64,000 nucleotides of DNA from AC-56 sp963798705 (GCA_963798705.1 CAWCTW010000005.1:1054001-1118000), one strand, 5' to 3'; counted from the first letter of the stretch, positions 15,085-24,490 are shown. Numbers and translations are program-made. Notes: generated from the letters alone by a model not told the origin.

Positions 15085-16494
15085 CTAGCGGGAGCTCCGG
15101 GCGCCGGCGACCCTCGCGCGAAAGCCCGCCAGGAGTCGCCACAGGAGCCCCACCAGCAGGCCGCGCTCCATGCCCATCGTCTCGTTGCGCCCGAGGAGCG
15201 GGCGAAGCGTGCGCAGGGCGAACCATGTCGCCCCGATGAGCGAGCCGTCGCATTTCCAGATGCGTCGCAGGGCGCTGCGGTCGGCGGGGCTGAGCCAGTC
15301 GCCCAGGCGCAGCTCGAGCGCCCGCGTCTCGAGCGCGAGCCGGCAGTAGTTCTCGAAGTAGCGGACCTGGCCGACTGGACGAACCACCCGCGAGGCGAGT
15401 CGAAGCATGCGCAGCGCGACGTCCGCGAGCCATCCCCCCCATTGCCCGCGACCCGCGTTCGCCCGCGAGAAGCCCAGCGCAGCCGCGGAGTGCTGGACAT
15501 AGTCGTAGAGCGGGCGGTCGACGTAGCGGATCTCGCCGGTCGCCATCGCAACCGCAGCTAGCCAGTGGTCGTGGAAGATGTCGCCGTGCGGAGGCGGGAA
15601 CGGGAGCGCGCGCTCGGCGAGCTCTCGCCGAAACAGCGACGCGGCGCCGGTGATCGCGTTGGTGATCACCAGCGAGGTGAAGTCGGTGTAGTTGTTGGCG
15701 CGGTAGCGCCAGTAGGTCTCCGACAGGACGCCGCCTCCTTCGTCGACGACCCGCATGTCGCTGTAGGCAAGCAACGCCCCCCGCTCGAGCTCATCGACCA
15801 GCACCTCGAGCTTGTCCGGGTGCCAGCAGTCGTCCTGGTCGGCCAGCGCAAGGTAAGCCGCCTCGGCGGGGGCCAGCGCCAGCGCGCGCTCGAAGTTGCC
15901 GTAGAAGCCCCGCCGGAGCCCGGATGGAACGAGCACGAACCGCTCATCGCCGCCGAGGATCTCGCGCATCCCGGCAAGCCGCTCGGGGCGCGAGTTGTCG
16001 TCGCTGATCACGCAGACCCAGTCTTCATGAGTCTGCGAGCGAATCGACTCGATCTGCCGCGCGAACAGCTCAAGCGGCGGGTCGAAGCTCGCCATGCAGA
16101 TGGCGACGTGCGGGGCGCGTGACCCATTCGCGCGACGGACCGTCACCGGCTCGACGCCCAGCGCCGGCACGAGGCGCCAGGTCGCAAGGCGCGCCTCGGC
16201 GGCCCCGACTCCTCCGTCCAGCTCCGCACGCAGCGTCAGCGGCAGCTCCACGGGATCTGCGACCGGTGCCAGCGGCACGATCCCCCACCACATGTCCCCC
16301 GCGCCTCCAACGCGGCGATCCGAGATGCCGTAACCCATCAGCGGATGCTCCTCGCCGTCCAGGGCGACGGTCAGCCGCTCGATTCGGCGACCCGCGGGCG
16401 CCGCACAGCGCCCCTCGACGAAGACCGCGCTGCCGGCCCCGACCGCGATCTGCGTCAGAAGCGGCTCGTCGAGCCTGCAGTCGAGCTGCGGCAC
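15085..16494 (-). CDS. GT2 glycosyltransferase with N-terminal beta domain
   Basis: A 469-residue protein, third member of the family also seen at 6735 and 9455. The GT2 core has ICMASFDP, ISDDNS and ADQDDCWHPDK as metal site, then RPLYDYVQHS. GTG 16494 was chosen since the protein from there aligns without gaps to the N-terminus of the 9455 protein (VPQLDCRLDE against MTQLHAKLGQ, then AVGAGSAVFVEGRC against AVGRGTALFLHGTC); a GTG at 16557 would overlap the gene upstream. The C-terminal segment ETMGMERGLLVGLLWRLL is also shared with the other two. Likely a sugar transferase of the exported glycan. It lies in a minus-strand operon with the polyprenyl sugar transferase. Confidence 0.87.
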   Translation of the reverse strand: MPQLDCRLDEPLLTQIAVGAGSAVFVEGRCAAPAGRRIERLTVALDGEEHPLMGYGISDRRVGGAGDMWWGIVPLAPVADPVELPLTLRAELDGGVGAAEARLATWRLVPALGVEPVTVRRANGSRAPHVAICMASFDPPLELFARQIESIRSQTHEDWVCVISDDNSRPERLAGMREILGGDERFVLVPSGLRRGFYGNFERALALAPAEAAYLALADQDDCWHPDKLEVLVDELERGALLAYSDMRVVDEGGGVLSETYWRYRANNYTDFTSLVITNAITGAASLFRRELAERALPFPPPHGDIFHDHWLAAVAMATGEIRYVDRPLYDYVQHSAAALGFSRANAGRGQWGGWLADVALRMLRLASRVVRPVGQVRYFENYCRLALETRALELRLGDWLSPADRSALRRIWKCDGSLIGATWFALRTLRPLLGRNETMGMERGLLVGLLWRLLAGFRARVAGARSSR

Positions 16495-16546
16495 GCCAGC
16501 GCTCCCTGCATCGCCGACGGAGGCCGACCGCGAGACCCTAAGGCTT

Positions 16547-17995
16547 TCAGTAGGCACCGGTGCCGCGGAAGATCGCCGGGAGCGTCTGCAGGAGCACCCT
16601 GAGGTCGCGGCTGAGCGAGAGGTTCTCCACGTAGTCGAGCTCCACGGCCAGGCGCTCGGAGAACGTGAGCGCACCGCGGCCAAAGACCTGCATCGACCCG
16701 GTGATCCCCGGCTTGACGGCGAGCCGGAAGCGGTGCTCCGGCCGGTAGCGCCGGACGAGCTCGATCTGTTCCGGCCGGGGGCCGACGATGCTCATCTCGC
16801 CCTTCAGCACGTTCACGAGCTGCGGCAGCTCGTCGAGGCTGAGGCGTCGAAGCACCCGCCCGACGCGAGTCACGCGAGGGTCGCGCCTGAGCTTGAACGC
16901 GGGTTCCGGAAGCTCGTCGAGCCGCACCAGCTCCTCCAGCATCTGATCGGCGCCATTGCGCATCGTGCGGAACTTGTAGACCGGGAACGGGACGCCGCGG
17001 AGACCGGCACGGGTCTGGCGGAACAGCAGCGGTCCGCGACTGTCGAGCTTGATCGCGATCGCGATGATCGGGAGCAGGGGTGCGCAGAGGATGAGCGCGA
17101 AGGACGACGCGGCGACGTCGAAGACCCGCTTCAGGAGCAGCGTCGATCGGGGTACGTTCCGAGTGTCGTACTCGAGCACCGGAAGGTCCGCGACCTCCGA
17201 GAGCCGCGGCAGCGGACCCGCGCGACCGCGCAGCGGGGAGACGACGCTGAGCTTGACGCCGTGAGCGCGGCAGGTGACCGCGAGCTCGCCGATCCAGGGG
17301 ACGTCCATCTGCTCCGTCGCGACGATGATCCGGTCGACCATTCGCACGAGCGCCTTAGCGTCCCCATTCCCACCGCCGTGGGGCAGGCGGTCATCGATGT
17401 CGACGAGCTTCAGGTGCATGTCCTCGAACAGCTCGATCTTGCGCCGCGCCGCGTGCGCCAGCTCGCCACTGCCAACCACGCAGGTGAGCTCCGGCGGCGT
17501 GATGCGCCGCCATAGCCAACGCGTCGCCCCGCGCAGAAACGCGCCGAGCGTCGTCACGAAGAACCAGATCATCGCGGCGTGCGCGATCGTGAACGGCGGC
17601 ACCGGCACGATGTAGAGCAGCCCTCCCAGAGTGGCCGTCCCCGCCGCCGACCACGCAGCGATCTGCGGAAGCTCGTCGACCGTCAGGTGGCGGATCGACA
17701 TCTGGTCACGGTCGTATAACCCGAAGAGCTTCGCCAGCACGATCCAGGCGGGCAGGAAGGCCAGCGTCCAGACGATCTCGGGGGTGCTCGTCGCCACCAG
17801 CCCGGTCACGAGGCCGGCGGCCAGGAAATCCGAGCCGCCGAGCATCCGACGGCGCAGGGGCTCCCGCCAGAAGCGGCGCTCGGCGTCCTCGCGCGCGTTG
17901 GTCTCGACTTGGCGGGTCCGGAACCGCGTCCGGACGTCAATGACGTCGTGCGGGCCGACGGACAGTGGGGCATCCATCGGCGCGGGCTCGGTCAT
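16547..17995 (-). CDS. Undecaprenyl-phosphate sugar phosphotransferase (WbaP/CpsE-like)
   Basis: A 482-residue membrane enzyme that starts the glycan by moving a sugar-1-phosphate from a nucleotide sugar to undecaprenyl phosphate. Four hydrophobic helices (about 50-150), a nucleotide-binding-like domain with CVVGSGELAH, a fifth membrane segment (SSFALILCAPLLPIIAIAI) and then the bacterial sugar transferase domain: LFRQTRAGL, YKFRTM, DELPQLVNVLKGEMSIVGPR. ATG 17995 follows GGTGGGG. This is the gene that commits the locus to a lipid-linked glycan. The 107 bases upstream include an AT-rich patch (near 18065-18085) that is a plausible promoter but has no clean -35/-10 pair. Confidence 0.92.
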   Translation of the reverse strand: MTEPAPMDAPLSVGPHDVIDVRTRFRTRQVETNAREDAERRFWREPLRRRMLGGSDFLAAGLVTGLVATSTPEIVWTLAFLPAWIVLAKLFGLYDRDQMSIRHLTVDELPQIAAWSAAGTATLGGLLYIVPVPPFTIAHAAMIWFFVTTLGAFLRGATRWLWRRITPPELTCVVGSGELAHAARRKIELFEDMHLKLVDIDDRLPHGGGNGDAKALVRMVDRIIVATEQMDVPWIGELAVTCRAHGVKLSVVSPLRGRAGPLPRLSEVADLPVLEYDTRNVPRSTLLLKRVFDVAASSFALILCAPLLPIIAIAIKLDSRGPLLFRQTRAGLRGVPFPVYKFRTMRNGADQMLEELVRLDELPEPAFKLRRDPRVTRVGRVLRRLSLDELPQLVNVLKGEMSIVGPRPEQIELVRRYRPEHRFRLAVKPGITGSMQVFGRGALTFSERLAVELDYVENLSLSRDLRVLLQTLPAIFRGTGAY

Positions 17996-18102
17996 GACCC
18001 CACCAGCTGCTCTGTCCTCTGCCTGAGCCAAATCGGCGTCCAAAGTTCCCAGTTCCCTCGTCGCATCATATGCGTATACATCAACCCACGCGGCTCGCGA
18101 AA

Positions 18103-20109
18103 CTACCGCTGTGGGGCCAATTTCACGGGAAGCGGGCTCGGGCTCAGCCGGTTGGCCTCGGCGAGTCCAACCTGGGCACCCGGTCGATTCCCGGCCGCGG
18201 CCGCGACCTCGGCTCCCACCAGCCAGGGCCGCCAGTCCCGTGAAGCGCGGTCGACCGCCTTGCGCACCGCCTGCGTCGCGGCGGCGAAATCGCCGTTCTC
18301 CTTCTCGGCGAGGGCGAGCTGCAGCTGCGCCTCCGACGACCATGGCTGGATCGCAGACGCGTTCCGCGCGCTTTGCGCGGCGCTCTCGAAATCGCCCTGA
18401 GCCAGCGCGTTGCGGCTGTTGTCGAGCTGGATCGATGCAACGAGTTGGTCGCCTGCGGCCCAGAAAGCCACCCACGCGCAGATCAGCGTAGCCACGCCGA
18501 GGCCGTACTGGCCGCGCCATGCCCTCCATCTGGGCATGAGCCGCGTCACGCCCGGCTCGGCCGCGACGGGCGAGGGCTGACTCGCCGGTCCCGTGAGCAA
18601 CGCAGCCACCACGATCACGGGCACGAAGCTCGCCGGCAATTGCCAGGTCCAATCGAATGCCGCGGAGATCAGTCCGGCGACGAACAGCGCCAATGCAGCG
18701 GTCATCTCGTCGGCATGCTCGCCCACATCCGGAAGCCGCGCCATCGCGCGCCATCCGGCGAACAATGCAGACCCCAAGAAGCCGAGCAAGAGCAGAACCC
18801 CGAGGATCCCGAGCTCGGCGAGGGTCTGGAGATAGAGCGAATGGGCGTCCACCGTGGTGACGTCGATCGTGTGGTGCTCGTTCCACCAAAGCTCGTAATT
18901 GCCGCCACCGATCCCAACGATCGGATTGCTGTCGAACGCGTCGATCGCCTGCCCCCAGAACTGCGAGCGGCCAGTGCTGGAGAAGGAGGTGAGATGGCCG
19001 CTCCCGGTCGGGGGGCTCGCGCCCGCGATGTCCCTGGCGTTCGAGAACTCGCTGATGCGGTCGCCCGGGTGCGAGAGGGCGAGCACAATCAGCCCGACTA
19101 CGACGAGCGCTGCCAGGCCCTGGCGGGCGAGCCTGCGCGGGAGCCGCACGTGGCTCAGCCATCCATCGGCGGCGTATCGCGCCACTGCGGCGACGATGAT
19201 GGACATCGCAGTGGCCAGGGCCATCCAACGGCCCTGGACGTAGGCGTCATGCGTCGTCAGCGCGTGCGTCAGGTCGTCCCATTGCGACGCGAGCACGATC
19301 AGCGCCGCGCTGGTCACGGCGCCGATGACCAGCGACCCGAGCACGCGTGCCGAGTCCCGCGGGAACACGAGGAGGACGCAGATGCCGACCGCCAGGGCGG
19401 CGAGCCCGCCTCGCGAGGACGTGAGGTACATGGCGATGCCCAGCGCCGGTAAGCCCCCGGTCGCCGCTGCGCGCCAGAGCCTGGTGCGAGCGTGGGAGCC
19501 GAACCACGCGAGTAGCAGGGTGCCGATCACAACGACCGCTCCGAGGCCATTCCAGTATCCGACCGGATAGCTCAGTCGGCCATTGCTGGCCGGAAGTGCG
19601 GCGAAGATGCCGCGGTCCGCGCCCCCGAAGAGCGAAGGGTCGAACCGGCTCAGGTCCGCACCTGCGACTACGACCACGATGCCGATGGCCAGCCCAACCA
19701 GCCAGGAACGCGCGCCCGTCCGGGCGGAAACGAGGACCGTCAACACGAAGAGCCCCAGGTATCCGGCCACCCGCACCACCTCCACGAAGGTGCGGCCGGC
19801 ATCGTTCGCCCAGATCATCGAGAGCGCCGTCAAGCCTCCAAAGGCCGCGAGACTTCCGCCGGCCACCACGCAGAGTCGCGGAATCGGGCGCCGCGGCACG
19901 ATGCGCGTCGCAATTCCGAGGATCACCAGCCACCAGATGGCAACCGTCACGGCAGCGATGAGCTCGACCGAATAGCCGCCATTCGAGTATGCCAACGCCG
20001 CGAAAGCAGCCGCGATCAGCGCGGCGGCCACCCACTCCGCGCGGATCCGCCTGACGAATCCGGTCGATGGCGATGCGGTTCGCTCTGTCGACGTCTGCAA
20101 GTTCCCCAC
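18103..20109 (-). CDS. O-antigen ligase/polymerase-like membrane protein (Wzy_C) with TPR-like tail
   Basis: A 668-residue protein with about twelve to thirteen hydrophobic helices up to about residue 560. The central large loop (about 365-425, with SSTGRSQFWGQAIDAF and PIVGIGGGNYE, then VDAHSLYLQTLAELG) is the hallmark of the Wzy_C O-antigen ligase/polymerase family. The C-terminal 110 residues (LAQGDFESAAQSARNA) look like tetratricopeptide repeats. It may polymerise the glycan or attach it to a surface acceptor; an ABC exporter locus normally needs no polymerase, so a ligase role is more likely (inference). The start is GTG 20109 or TTG 20112; neither has a clear ribosome site. Confidence 0.85.
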   Translation of the reverse strand: MGNLQTSTERTASPSTGFVRRIRAEWVAAALIAAAFAALAYSNGGYSVELIAAVTVAIWWLVILGIATRIVPRRPIPRLCVVAGGSLAAFGGLTALSMIWANDAGRTFVEVVRVAGYLGLFVLTVLVSARTGARSWLVGLAIGIVVVVAGADLSRFDPSLFGGADRGIFAALPASNGRLSYPVGYWNGLGAVVVIGTLLLAWFGSHARTRLWRAAATGGLPALGIAMYLTSSRGGLAALAVGICVLLVFPRDSARVLGSLVIGAVTSAALIVLASQWDDLTHALTTHDAYVQGRWMALATAMSIIVAAVARYAADGWLSHVRLPRRLARQGLAALVVVGLIVLALSHPGDRISEFSNARDIAGASPPTGSGHLTSFSSTGRSQFWGQAIDAFDSNPIVGIGGGNYELWWNEHHTIDVTTVDAHSLYLQTLAELGILGVLLLLGFLGSALFAGWRAMARLPDVGEHADEMTAALALFVAGLISAAFDWTWQLPASFVPVIVVAALLTGPASQPSPVAAEPGVTRLMPRWRAWRGQYGLGVATLICAWVAFWAAGDQLVASIQLDNSRNALAQGDFESAAQSARNASAIQPWSSEAQLQLALAEKENGDFAAATQAVRKAVDRASRDWRPWLVGAEVAAAAGNRPGAQVGLAEANRLSPSPLPVKLAPQR

Positions 20110-20302
20110 CAAGGTCGCGCAGTCTAGGCGGGCCGAGCGCGGAGAGCGGCCTCGACGCCCGGTCGCACCCCTTGCGGCGCGCCCCCGCCATGCGAGCCGC
20201 CGACGCAGTCAACGGCATTGTAGGCCCCAGGCTCCAGTGCCGGACCGGATCAGGCGCGCCGGTTGGGGGCGTGGTCGGCCCGGATGCGCTTAAGTATCGG
20301 CG

Positions 20303-21091
20303 ATGGGCTTGCGCTTGCAGTTCTCGCGTCGGCGGTGGGATTTCGAGCGGTTCGGGTTGACCCCCGGGAAGCTCATGGAGCGCGCCCGGCCGTCGGCGAC
20401 GTCCGGCGTCGTGGCGAACTCACTCCCACAATCGGGGACGCACCTCACCGAACGCGCCCTCTGCCTCCACCCTGCCTATTACCGGATGCTCGCACGGGTG
20501 AACTGGAACGACTTGGACAGGCTGGAGCACCTGCTCCAGGCACAGCGACCCGGTCAGATCATCTGCTCGCACACACCCCACTCCGAGAGAGTCGCCTCTC
20601 TCGTGCGAGACCGGGTCGGTGCGCGTGTGCTTTTCAGCATCCGGGATCCGCGCGACTCGCTCGTCTCAACGGCGCACTACATCTACGGTCGTCCCGAGCA
20701 TCACTGGTATGCCGCGATTCGCAGATATCCCCAGCTCCGGGACCGTCTCCTCGCGCTGATCGAGGGCGACCCTTCCCACGGGATACCTCCAATCGCGAAA
20801 CCTCTGCAGCTCTACGCCGGCTGGCTCGATAGCGATTGCCACCTGATCCGGTTCGAGCGGCTCGTCGATCGAAGCACTCGGACCGAGGCGCTGCGGTCGC
20901 TATTTGGCTATCTCGGGACGCCCGTCGATGTGCGCACGTCGGAGCAGATCGGACGAGACCTGATCTCACCCGCAAGCCTCACTTTCCGACGAGGCCGAAT
21001 CGGCGAGTGGCAGGACGTCTTCGATGAGGAGCTGCGCACTCGGTTCGACAGGGTCGCCGGCGACTGGATGAGACGCTACGGATACGAATGA
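20303..21091 (+). CDS. Sulfotransferase family protein (D)
   Basis: A 262-residue sulfotransferase of a different subgroup from A, B and C. The phosphosulfate loop is SLPQSGTHLTERAL (40-53), where SGTH replaces the GST of B and C, and the phosphate site is SIRDPRDSLVSTAHY (112-126). It starts at ATG 20303, divergent from the O-antigen ligase-like gene with a 193-base gap that shows no clear promoter. The base composition looks slightly less GC-rich than its neighbours by eye, as does the upstream ligase-like gene, hinting at a separate origin. The acceptor is not known; sulfation of the locus glycan is the simplest reading. Confidence 0.83.
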   Translation: MGLRLQFSRRRWDFERFGLTPGKLMERARPSATSGVVANSLPQSGTHLTERALCLHPAYYRMLARVNWNDLDRLEHLLQAQRPGQIICSHTPHSERVASLVRDRVGARVLFSIRDPRDSLVSTAHYIYGRPEHHWYAAIRRYPQLRDRLLALIEGDPSHGIPPIAKPLQLYAGWLDSDCHLIRFERLVDRSTRTEALRSLFGYLGTPVDVRTSEQIGRDLISPASLTFRRGRIGEWQDVFDEELRTRFDRVAGDWMRRYGYE

Positions 21092-21196
21092 TCGGTCGTG
21101 CCTGGTCGTGGGGGAATGAACGACGCACGGGCCGTTTCGTGCGGCACTAAGATGGTCGCCGGAGCAAGGCCGGGACTAGCTAAGGAGGCGCTCGAG

Positions 21197-21394
21197 ATGA
21201 ATGGCGTGCAGTTCAGCGAACTTCACGTGGGCGGCGGAAACGGGGATGGGAGCGGCAGCGAGGCGACCGGCGCCTCAACGAGGTCGAGCGACGCCGGTTT
21301 GAAGGACGGGTCCTCGCACAAGAGCCTGCTCGCGCTTGGCGCGGCCGGAGGCGTCCTCGTCCACCGACACCATCGACGCGCGGCGCGGTCCTAG
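21197..21394 (+). CDS. Small glycine-rich protein with hydrophobic segment and basic His-rich tail
   Basis: A 65-residue protein with an excellent ribosome site (AAGGAGG, 8 bases before ATG 21197). Residues 13-40 are Gly/Ser-rich (HVGGGNGDGSGSEATG), residues 44-55 are a short hydrophobic run (LLALGAAGGVLV), and the tail is HRHHRRAARS. The 12-residue hydrophobic run is too short for an ordinary membrane helix. It ends 16 bases before the glycosyltransferase start, so it is probably the first gene of that operon. The layout (acidic/Gly-rich leader, short hydrophobic run, basic end) resembles a sorting tail or a peptide precursor, but no known family was recognised. Function unknown. Confidence 0.6.
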   Translation: MNGVQFSELHVGGGNGDGSGSEATGASTRSSDAGLKDGSSHKSLLALGAAGGVLVHRHHRRAARS

Positions 21395-21410
21395 CCGGGA
21401 CGGAACGCCC

Positions 21411-22412
21411 GTGGCCGCCTCCACCGGCCGACGCGAGACCCGCGTCGACGTATCGGTCGTCATTCCGGCCCTCAACGCCGCGACGACGATCGCGGGCTGT
21501 CTCGCGGCGCTCGGCGAGCAGACGGTGGTCCCGGGCGAGGTCATCGTGGTCGACGACGGATCCACCGACTCCACGCCTGAGATCGCGCGTCGGATGGACG
21601 CCGAGGTCATCGCCCAGGATCATCGGGGCGCCGGCGCTGCGCGCAACCGCGGAGCGAACGCGGCGCGCGGCGAGCTGCTCCTGTTCACCGACGCCGACTG
21701 CGAGCCCGTCCCGGACTGGGTCGAGCGACTCGTGGAAATGGTCGACGGAGACGGAGTGGCGGCGGCGCGGGGTGTGACCACGAGCGAGCAGCCCGAGCCG
21801 GCTGCCCGGTTCGCGCAACTCGAGTACGACGAGAAGTACCGGCAGCTCGCCCGGCACGAAAGCGTCGAGATGGTCGCCACCTACAGCGCCGCCTACCGCC
21901 GTGACGCGTTCTGGCGCTTCGGCGGCTTCGACGAGGGCTTCGAGGGCGCCACCTCCGAGGATCAGGAGCTGTCCTTTCGGCTCGCCGACGCAGGTCTCAA
22001 GATCGCCTTCGTCCCCGGCGCGGCGGTCAGACACCACCACCACACGAGCCTGCGCGCCTATGCGCGGCGCAAGTTTCGGATCGGCTACGCGAAAGCGCGG
22101 ATCGGCCGCCACCACCCGGACAAGCTGATCCACGACACCTATACGCCGCTGGGCCTCAAGCTGCAGGTCGGGTTCGCGGGCCTGATCGTCCTCGGCTTGG
22201 CGGGGGCACCGATCCGGCGGAGCGGGCTGCGCCTTGCGGCGGCCGGTGCGCTCGGGTTCGCGGCGAGCGCCATCCCCTTCCTTCGGTTCGGACGCTCGCG
22301 CGAGCCGGGCCTCATCGGCCGGCTCCCGGCTTATCTGGTCGCGCGGGCGCTCGCGCTCGGTGCCGGCTTCGCCGCCGGCACGCTGGCCGAGCTTCGCAGC
22401 GGCGGCGGTTGA
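21411..22412 (+). CDS. GT2 family glycosyltransferase
   Basis: A 333-residue enzyme with a standard GT2 domain: VSVVIPALNA, VVDDGSTDST, AAARNRGA-type acceptor loop, and LFTDADCEP with the DxD-like metal site; EDQELSFRLA carries the catalytic-base region. Two hydrophobic stretches near the C-terminus suggest membrane association. GTG 21411 was chosen because GGGACGGA precedes it; a TTG at 21336 would overlap the small gene before it. It probably adds a sugar on the cytoplasmic side of the membrane. It overlaps the next glycosyltransferase by four bases (TTGA). Confidence 0.86.
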   Translation: MAASTGRRETRVDVSVVIPALNAATTIAGCLAALGEQTVVPGEVIVVDDGSTDSTPEIARRMDAEVIAQDHRGAGAARNRGANAARGELLLFTDADCEPVPDWVERLVEMVDGDGVAAARGVTTSEQPEPAARFAQLEYDEKYRQLARHESVEMVATYSAAYRRDAFWRFGGFDEGFEGATSEDQELSFRLADAGLKIAFVPGAAVRHHHHTSLRAYARRKFRIGYAKARIGRHHPDKLIHDTYTPLGLKLQVGFAGLIVLGLAGAPIRRSGLRLAAAGALGFAASAIPFLRFGRSREPGLIGRLPAYLVARALALGAGFAAGTLAELRSGGG

Positions 22413-23380
22413 CCCACGACGCGTCAGTCATCGTCCCGAGCCTCACCGGGGCGCGACTGAGCCTGTTGCTCGACTCACTGGCGACGCAGACGGCAGCGCA
22501 CCAGGTGATCGTCGTCGACAACGGCTGCCGTGACGGCTCGGTCCAGAGCGCCTGCGACCGCCATCCCGGAGTCGAGCGAGTCCGCTTCGAGCGCAACCTC
22601 GGGTTCTCTCGCGCGGCCAACGCCGGAGCTGCGCGCGCTGAGAACGACGTCCTGCTGATGGTCAACGACGACGTCGTGTGCGATCCGGGCTTCGTGGAGG
22701 CGCTGTCGTCGGCCGTCGAGCCGGGGGCTGGGGTGACGATGGCGAGCGGGGTGCTTCGCGACGCCCAGGACCCGCACCTGATCGAGACCGCGGGGGTGCT
22801 GCTCGACCACACCCTGCTCGCCTTCGACTACCTGAACGGCGAGCCTCTCTCGGTCCTCGACGAGGGTGTTCCCAACCCCCCCTGCCCGGTCGGCGCCGCC
22901 GCCGCCTTCGACCGCCAGGCGTTCAACGGCGTCGGCGGCTTCGACGAGCGGATCTTCGCCTACTGGGAGGAGGTCGAGCTCTCGTTGCGGCTGATCCGCG
23001 ACGGCGGCCGCTGCAGGCTCGTCCCCGGGGCGCAGGGCACCCACCGGCACGCCTCAACCCTGGGCGCCGGCTCGGTCGGCAAGAACTACCTGACCGGCTT
23101 CGGGCGTGGCTACGTCTTGCGGAAATGGAATGCGATCACGCCCCGCCGGCTCCCCGCCATCCTCGTGCGCGAGATCGGTGTCTGCGCAGCCCACGCGCTG
23201 GTCGACCGAAACCTCGCAAGCGTCCGCGGTCGCGTCCGCGGCTACCGAGCCGCGACGCCCACCTTTCCCTATCCCGGGGAGCTGTTGGTCGACCGAGGGC
23301 CGAGCGCGGCCGCGCAGCTGAGAAACCGCGTGCGCCGCCGTCTGAACCTGCGGCGCCAGCGCAGGAGTGGCGACGCCTAG
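22409..23380 (+). CDS. GT2 family glycosyltransferase (rhamnosyltransferase-like)
   Basis: A 323-residue GT2 enzyme starting at TTG 22409 inside the stop of the previous gene (TTGA). Core motifs are ASVIVPSL, VVDNGCRDGS, RNLGFSRAANAG and LMVNDDVV as metal site, followed by FDERIFAYWEEVELSLRL, the pattern of WbbL-like rhamnosyltransferases. The last 30 residues are very arginine-rich. Rhamnose transfer is an inference from this similarity. It ends in a 4-base tail-to-tail overlap with the secreted glycosidase-like gene at 23377. Confidence 0.84.
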   Translation: MTHDASVIVPSLTGARLSLLLDSLATQTAAHQVIVVDNGCRDGSVQSACDRHPGVERVRFERNLGFSRAANAGAARAENDVLLMVNDDVVCDPGFVEALSSAVEPGAGVTMASGVLRDAQDPHLIETAGVLLDHTLLAFDYLNGEPLSVLDEGVPNPPCPVGAAAAFDRQAFNGVGGFDERIFAYWEEVELSLRLIRDGGRCRLVPGAQGTHRHASTLGAGSVGKNYLTGFGRGYVLRKWNAITPRRLPAILVREIGVCAAHALVDRNLASVRGRVRGYRAATPTFPYPGELLVDRGPSAAAQLRNRVRRRLNLRRQRRSGDA

Positions 23381-24450
23381 CTGTAACCGGTGAGGCGTCT
23401 GAAGGCCCGCCAGGCGGGCTTCGGCTTCAGGCTCGAGCTCAGCAAGCCGGCGGATGAGCAGAAGCTGCAGCCCTGTGCCGGGCCATCCGGGTCGCGGAAG
23501 TTGAACCAGAGCACTTGCTGGACATTGAGGCGCCTGCGCTTGGCTTCCAGGACGCGAAATGAATGCTTGAGGATCCGCGCCTGACCCTGCTTGCCCTTGG
23601 TCAGCCCGTAGCGGGTCGGGTGCCCCGATCCCCATCCGAGCTCGGTCACCCAGAGTGGCTTTTGGCCATCGCCATGCTTGCGCATCACCTTCCGGAAACG
23701 CTTGATCTCACCGAGCATTTGGTGCACATTGCGCGCGTACGGGTGCAACGCGGCGGCATCGAAGGCCTGCCGAATGCCCGACTTCCGGTAAACGCGCTCG
23801 AGGAATTTCCAGGCGTTGGTGTCGTTGGAGTAGCCAGGCATGCCGGCGAACATGACGGACGCCCCAGGATCCTGCTGCTTGATGGCCTCGTCGGAGAGCT
23901 TCAGCAAGCGCGCGTAGCCGTCCGGCGACGGGCGGGGGGCGAAATGGCTCCGGAGGTTCGGCTCGTTCCAGATCTGCCACGTGTCGATCGGCAAGGCAGG
24001 CGTCAGTGGATGAGCGAGCGGATATTGGATGGCCCAAAAGCTCCCGCCCCGGCCGTAACGGCTCACGGCAGCCCTCACGAACGTCTGCCACGCATCACGC
24101 GCCCGCTGTGAATCGATCGGGGGCTTTGTCGATGATCCTTCCACCCACCGGGGTGACCCGTACAAGGTCGGCAGAACACGGATTCCGCTCGCGGCCAGTT
24201 CGCCGATGAGCTCGTCCGCCGCCGACCAATCGATCTTCCCCTGCGACCCTTCCATCCGCGGCCAGGAGAACGTCCACCGCACGGTCCGGGCTCCGCTCTG
24301 CTCGAGCTTGCTCGCATCCGCGCCGCCCAACTCGTGGAACGCATAGTTCAGGCCAAACATCGGCGACCCTCCCTTGGCCTGGGCAGCGGAAACGGTGCCG
24401 AGCAAGGCAACGAGGATCGCCGCCGCCGCCAGTCCTGTCAGTCGTCGCAT
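23377..24450 (-). CDS. Secreted TIM-barrel glycosidase-like protein (1)
   Basis: A 357-residue exported protein. Residues 1-26 form a signal peptide (MRRLTGLAAAAILVALLG, ending AQA). The rest is a GH-A clan barrel: the acid/base glutamate is in WQIWNEPN (E163) and the nucleophile in LWVTELGWGS (E270), with HPYARNVHQM between. Close to the C-terminus is GCSFCSSAGLL (C328, C331), also in the two paralogues at 24491 and 27876, probably a disulfide. GH-A enzymes cut beta-linked glycans with net retention. The locus suggests it trims or turns over the surface glycan made here. It is a tandem duplicate of the next gene, 40 bases away. Confidence 0.85.
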   Translation of the reverse strand: MRRLTGLAAAAILVALLGTVSAAQAKGGSPMFGLNYAFHELGGADASKLEQSGARTVRWTFSWPRMEGSQGKIDWSAADELIGELAASGIRVLPTLYGSPRWVEGSSTKPPIDSQRARDAWQTFVRAAVSRYGRGGSFWAIQYPLAHPLTPALPIDTWQIWNEPNLRSHFAPRPSPDGYARLLKLSDEAIKQQDPGASVMFAGMPGYSNDTNAWKFLERVYRKSGIRQAFDAAALHPYARNVHQMLGEIKRFRKVMRKHGDGQKPLWVTELGWGSGHPTRYGLTKGKQGQARILKHSFRVLEAKRRRLNVQQVLWFNFRDPDGPAQGCSFCSSAGLLSSSLKPKPAWRAFRRLTGYS

Positions 24451-24490
24451 GAAGCGTCCAGTCGAGGGATCGTCGAGCGGGCCGTCGCGC

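Noticed and set aside
16547..19228. Extension of the sugar transferase frame to 893 codons
   Set aside because: The part beyond 17995 lies under the O-antigen-ligase-like gene and has no sugar-transferase features; ATG 17995 gives the family length.
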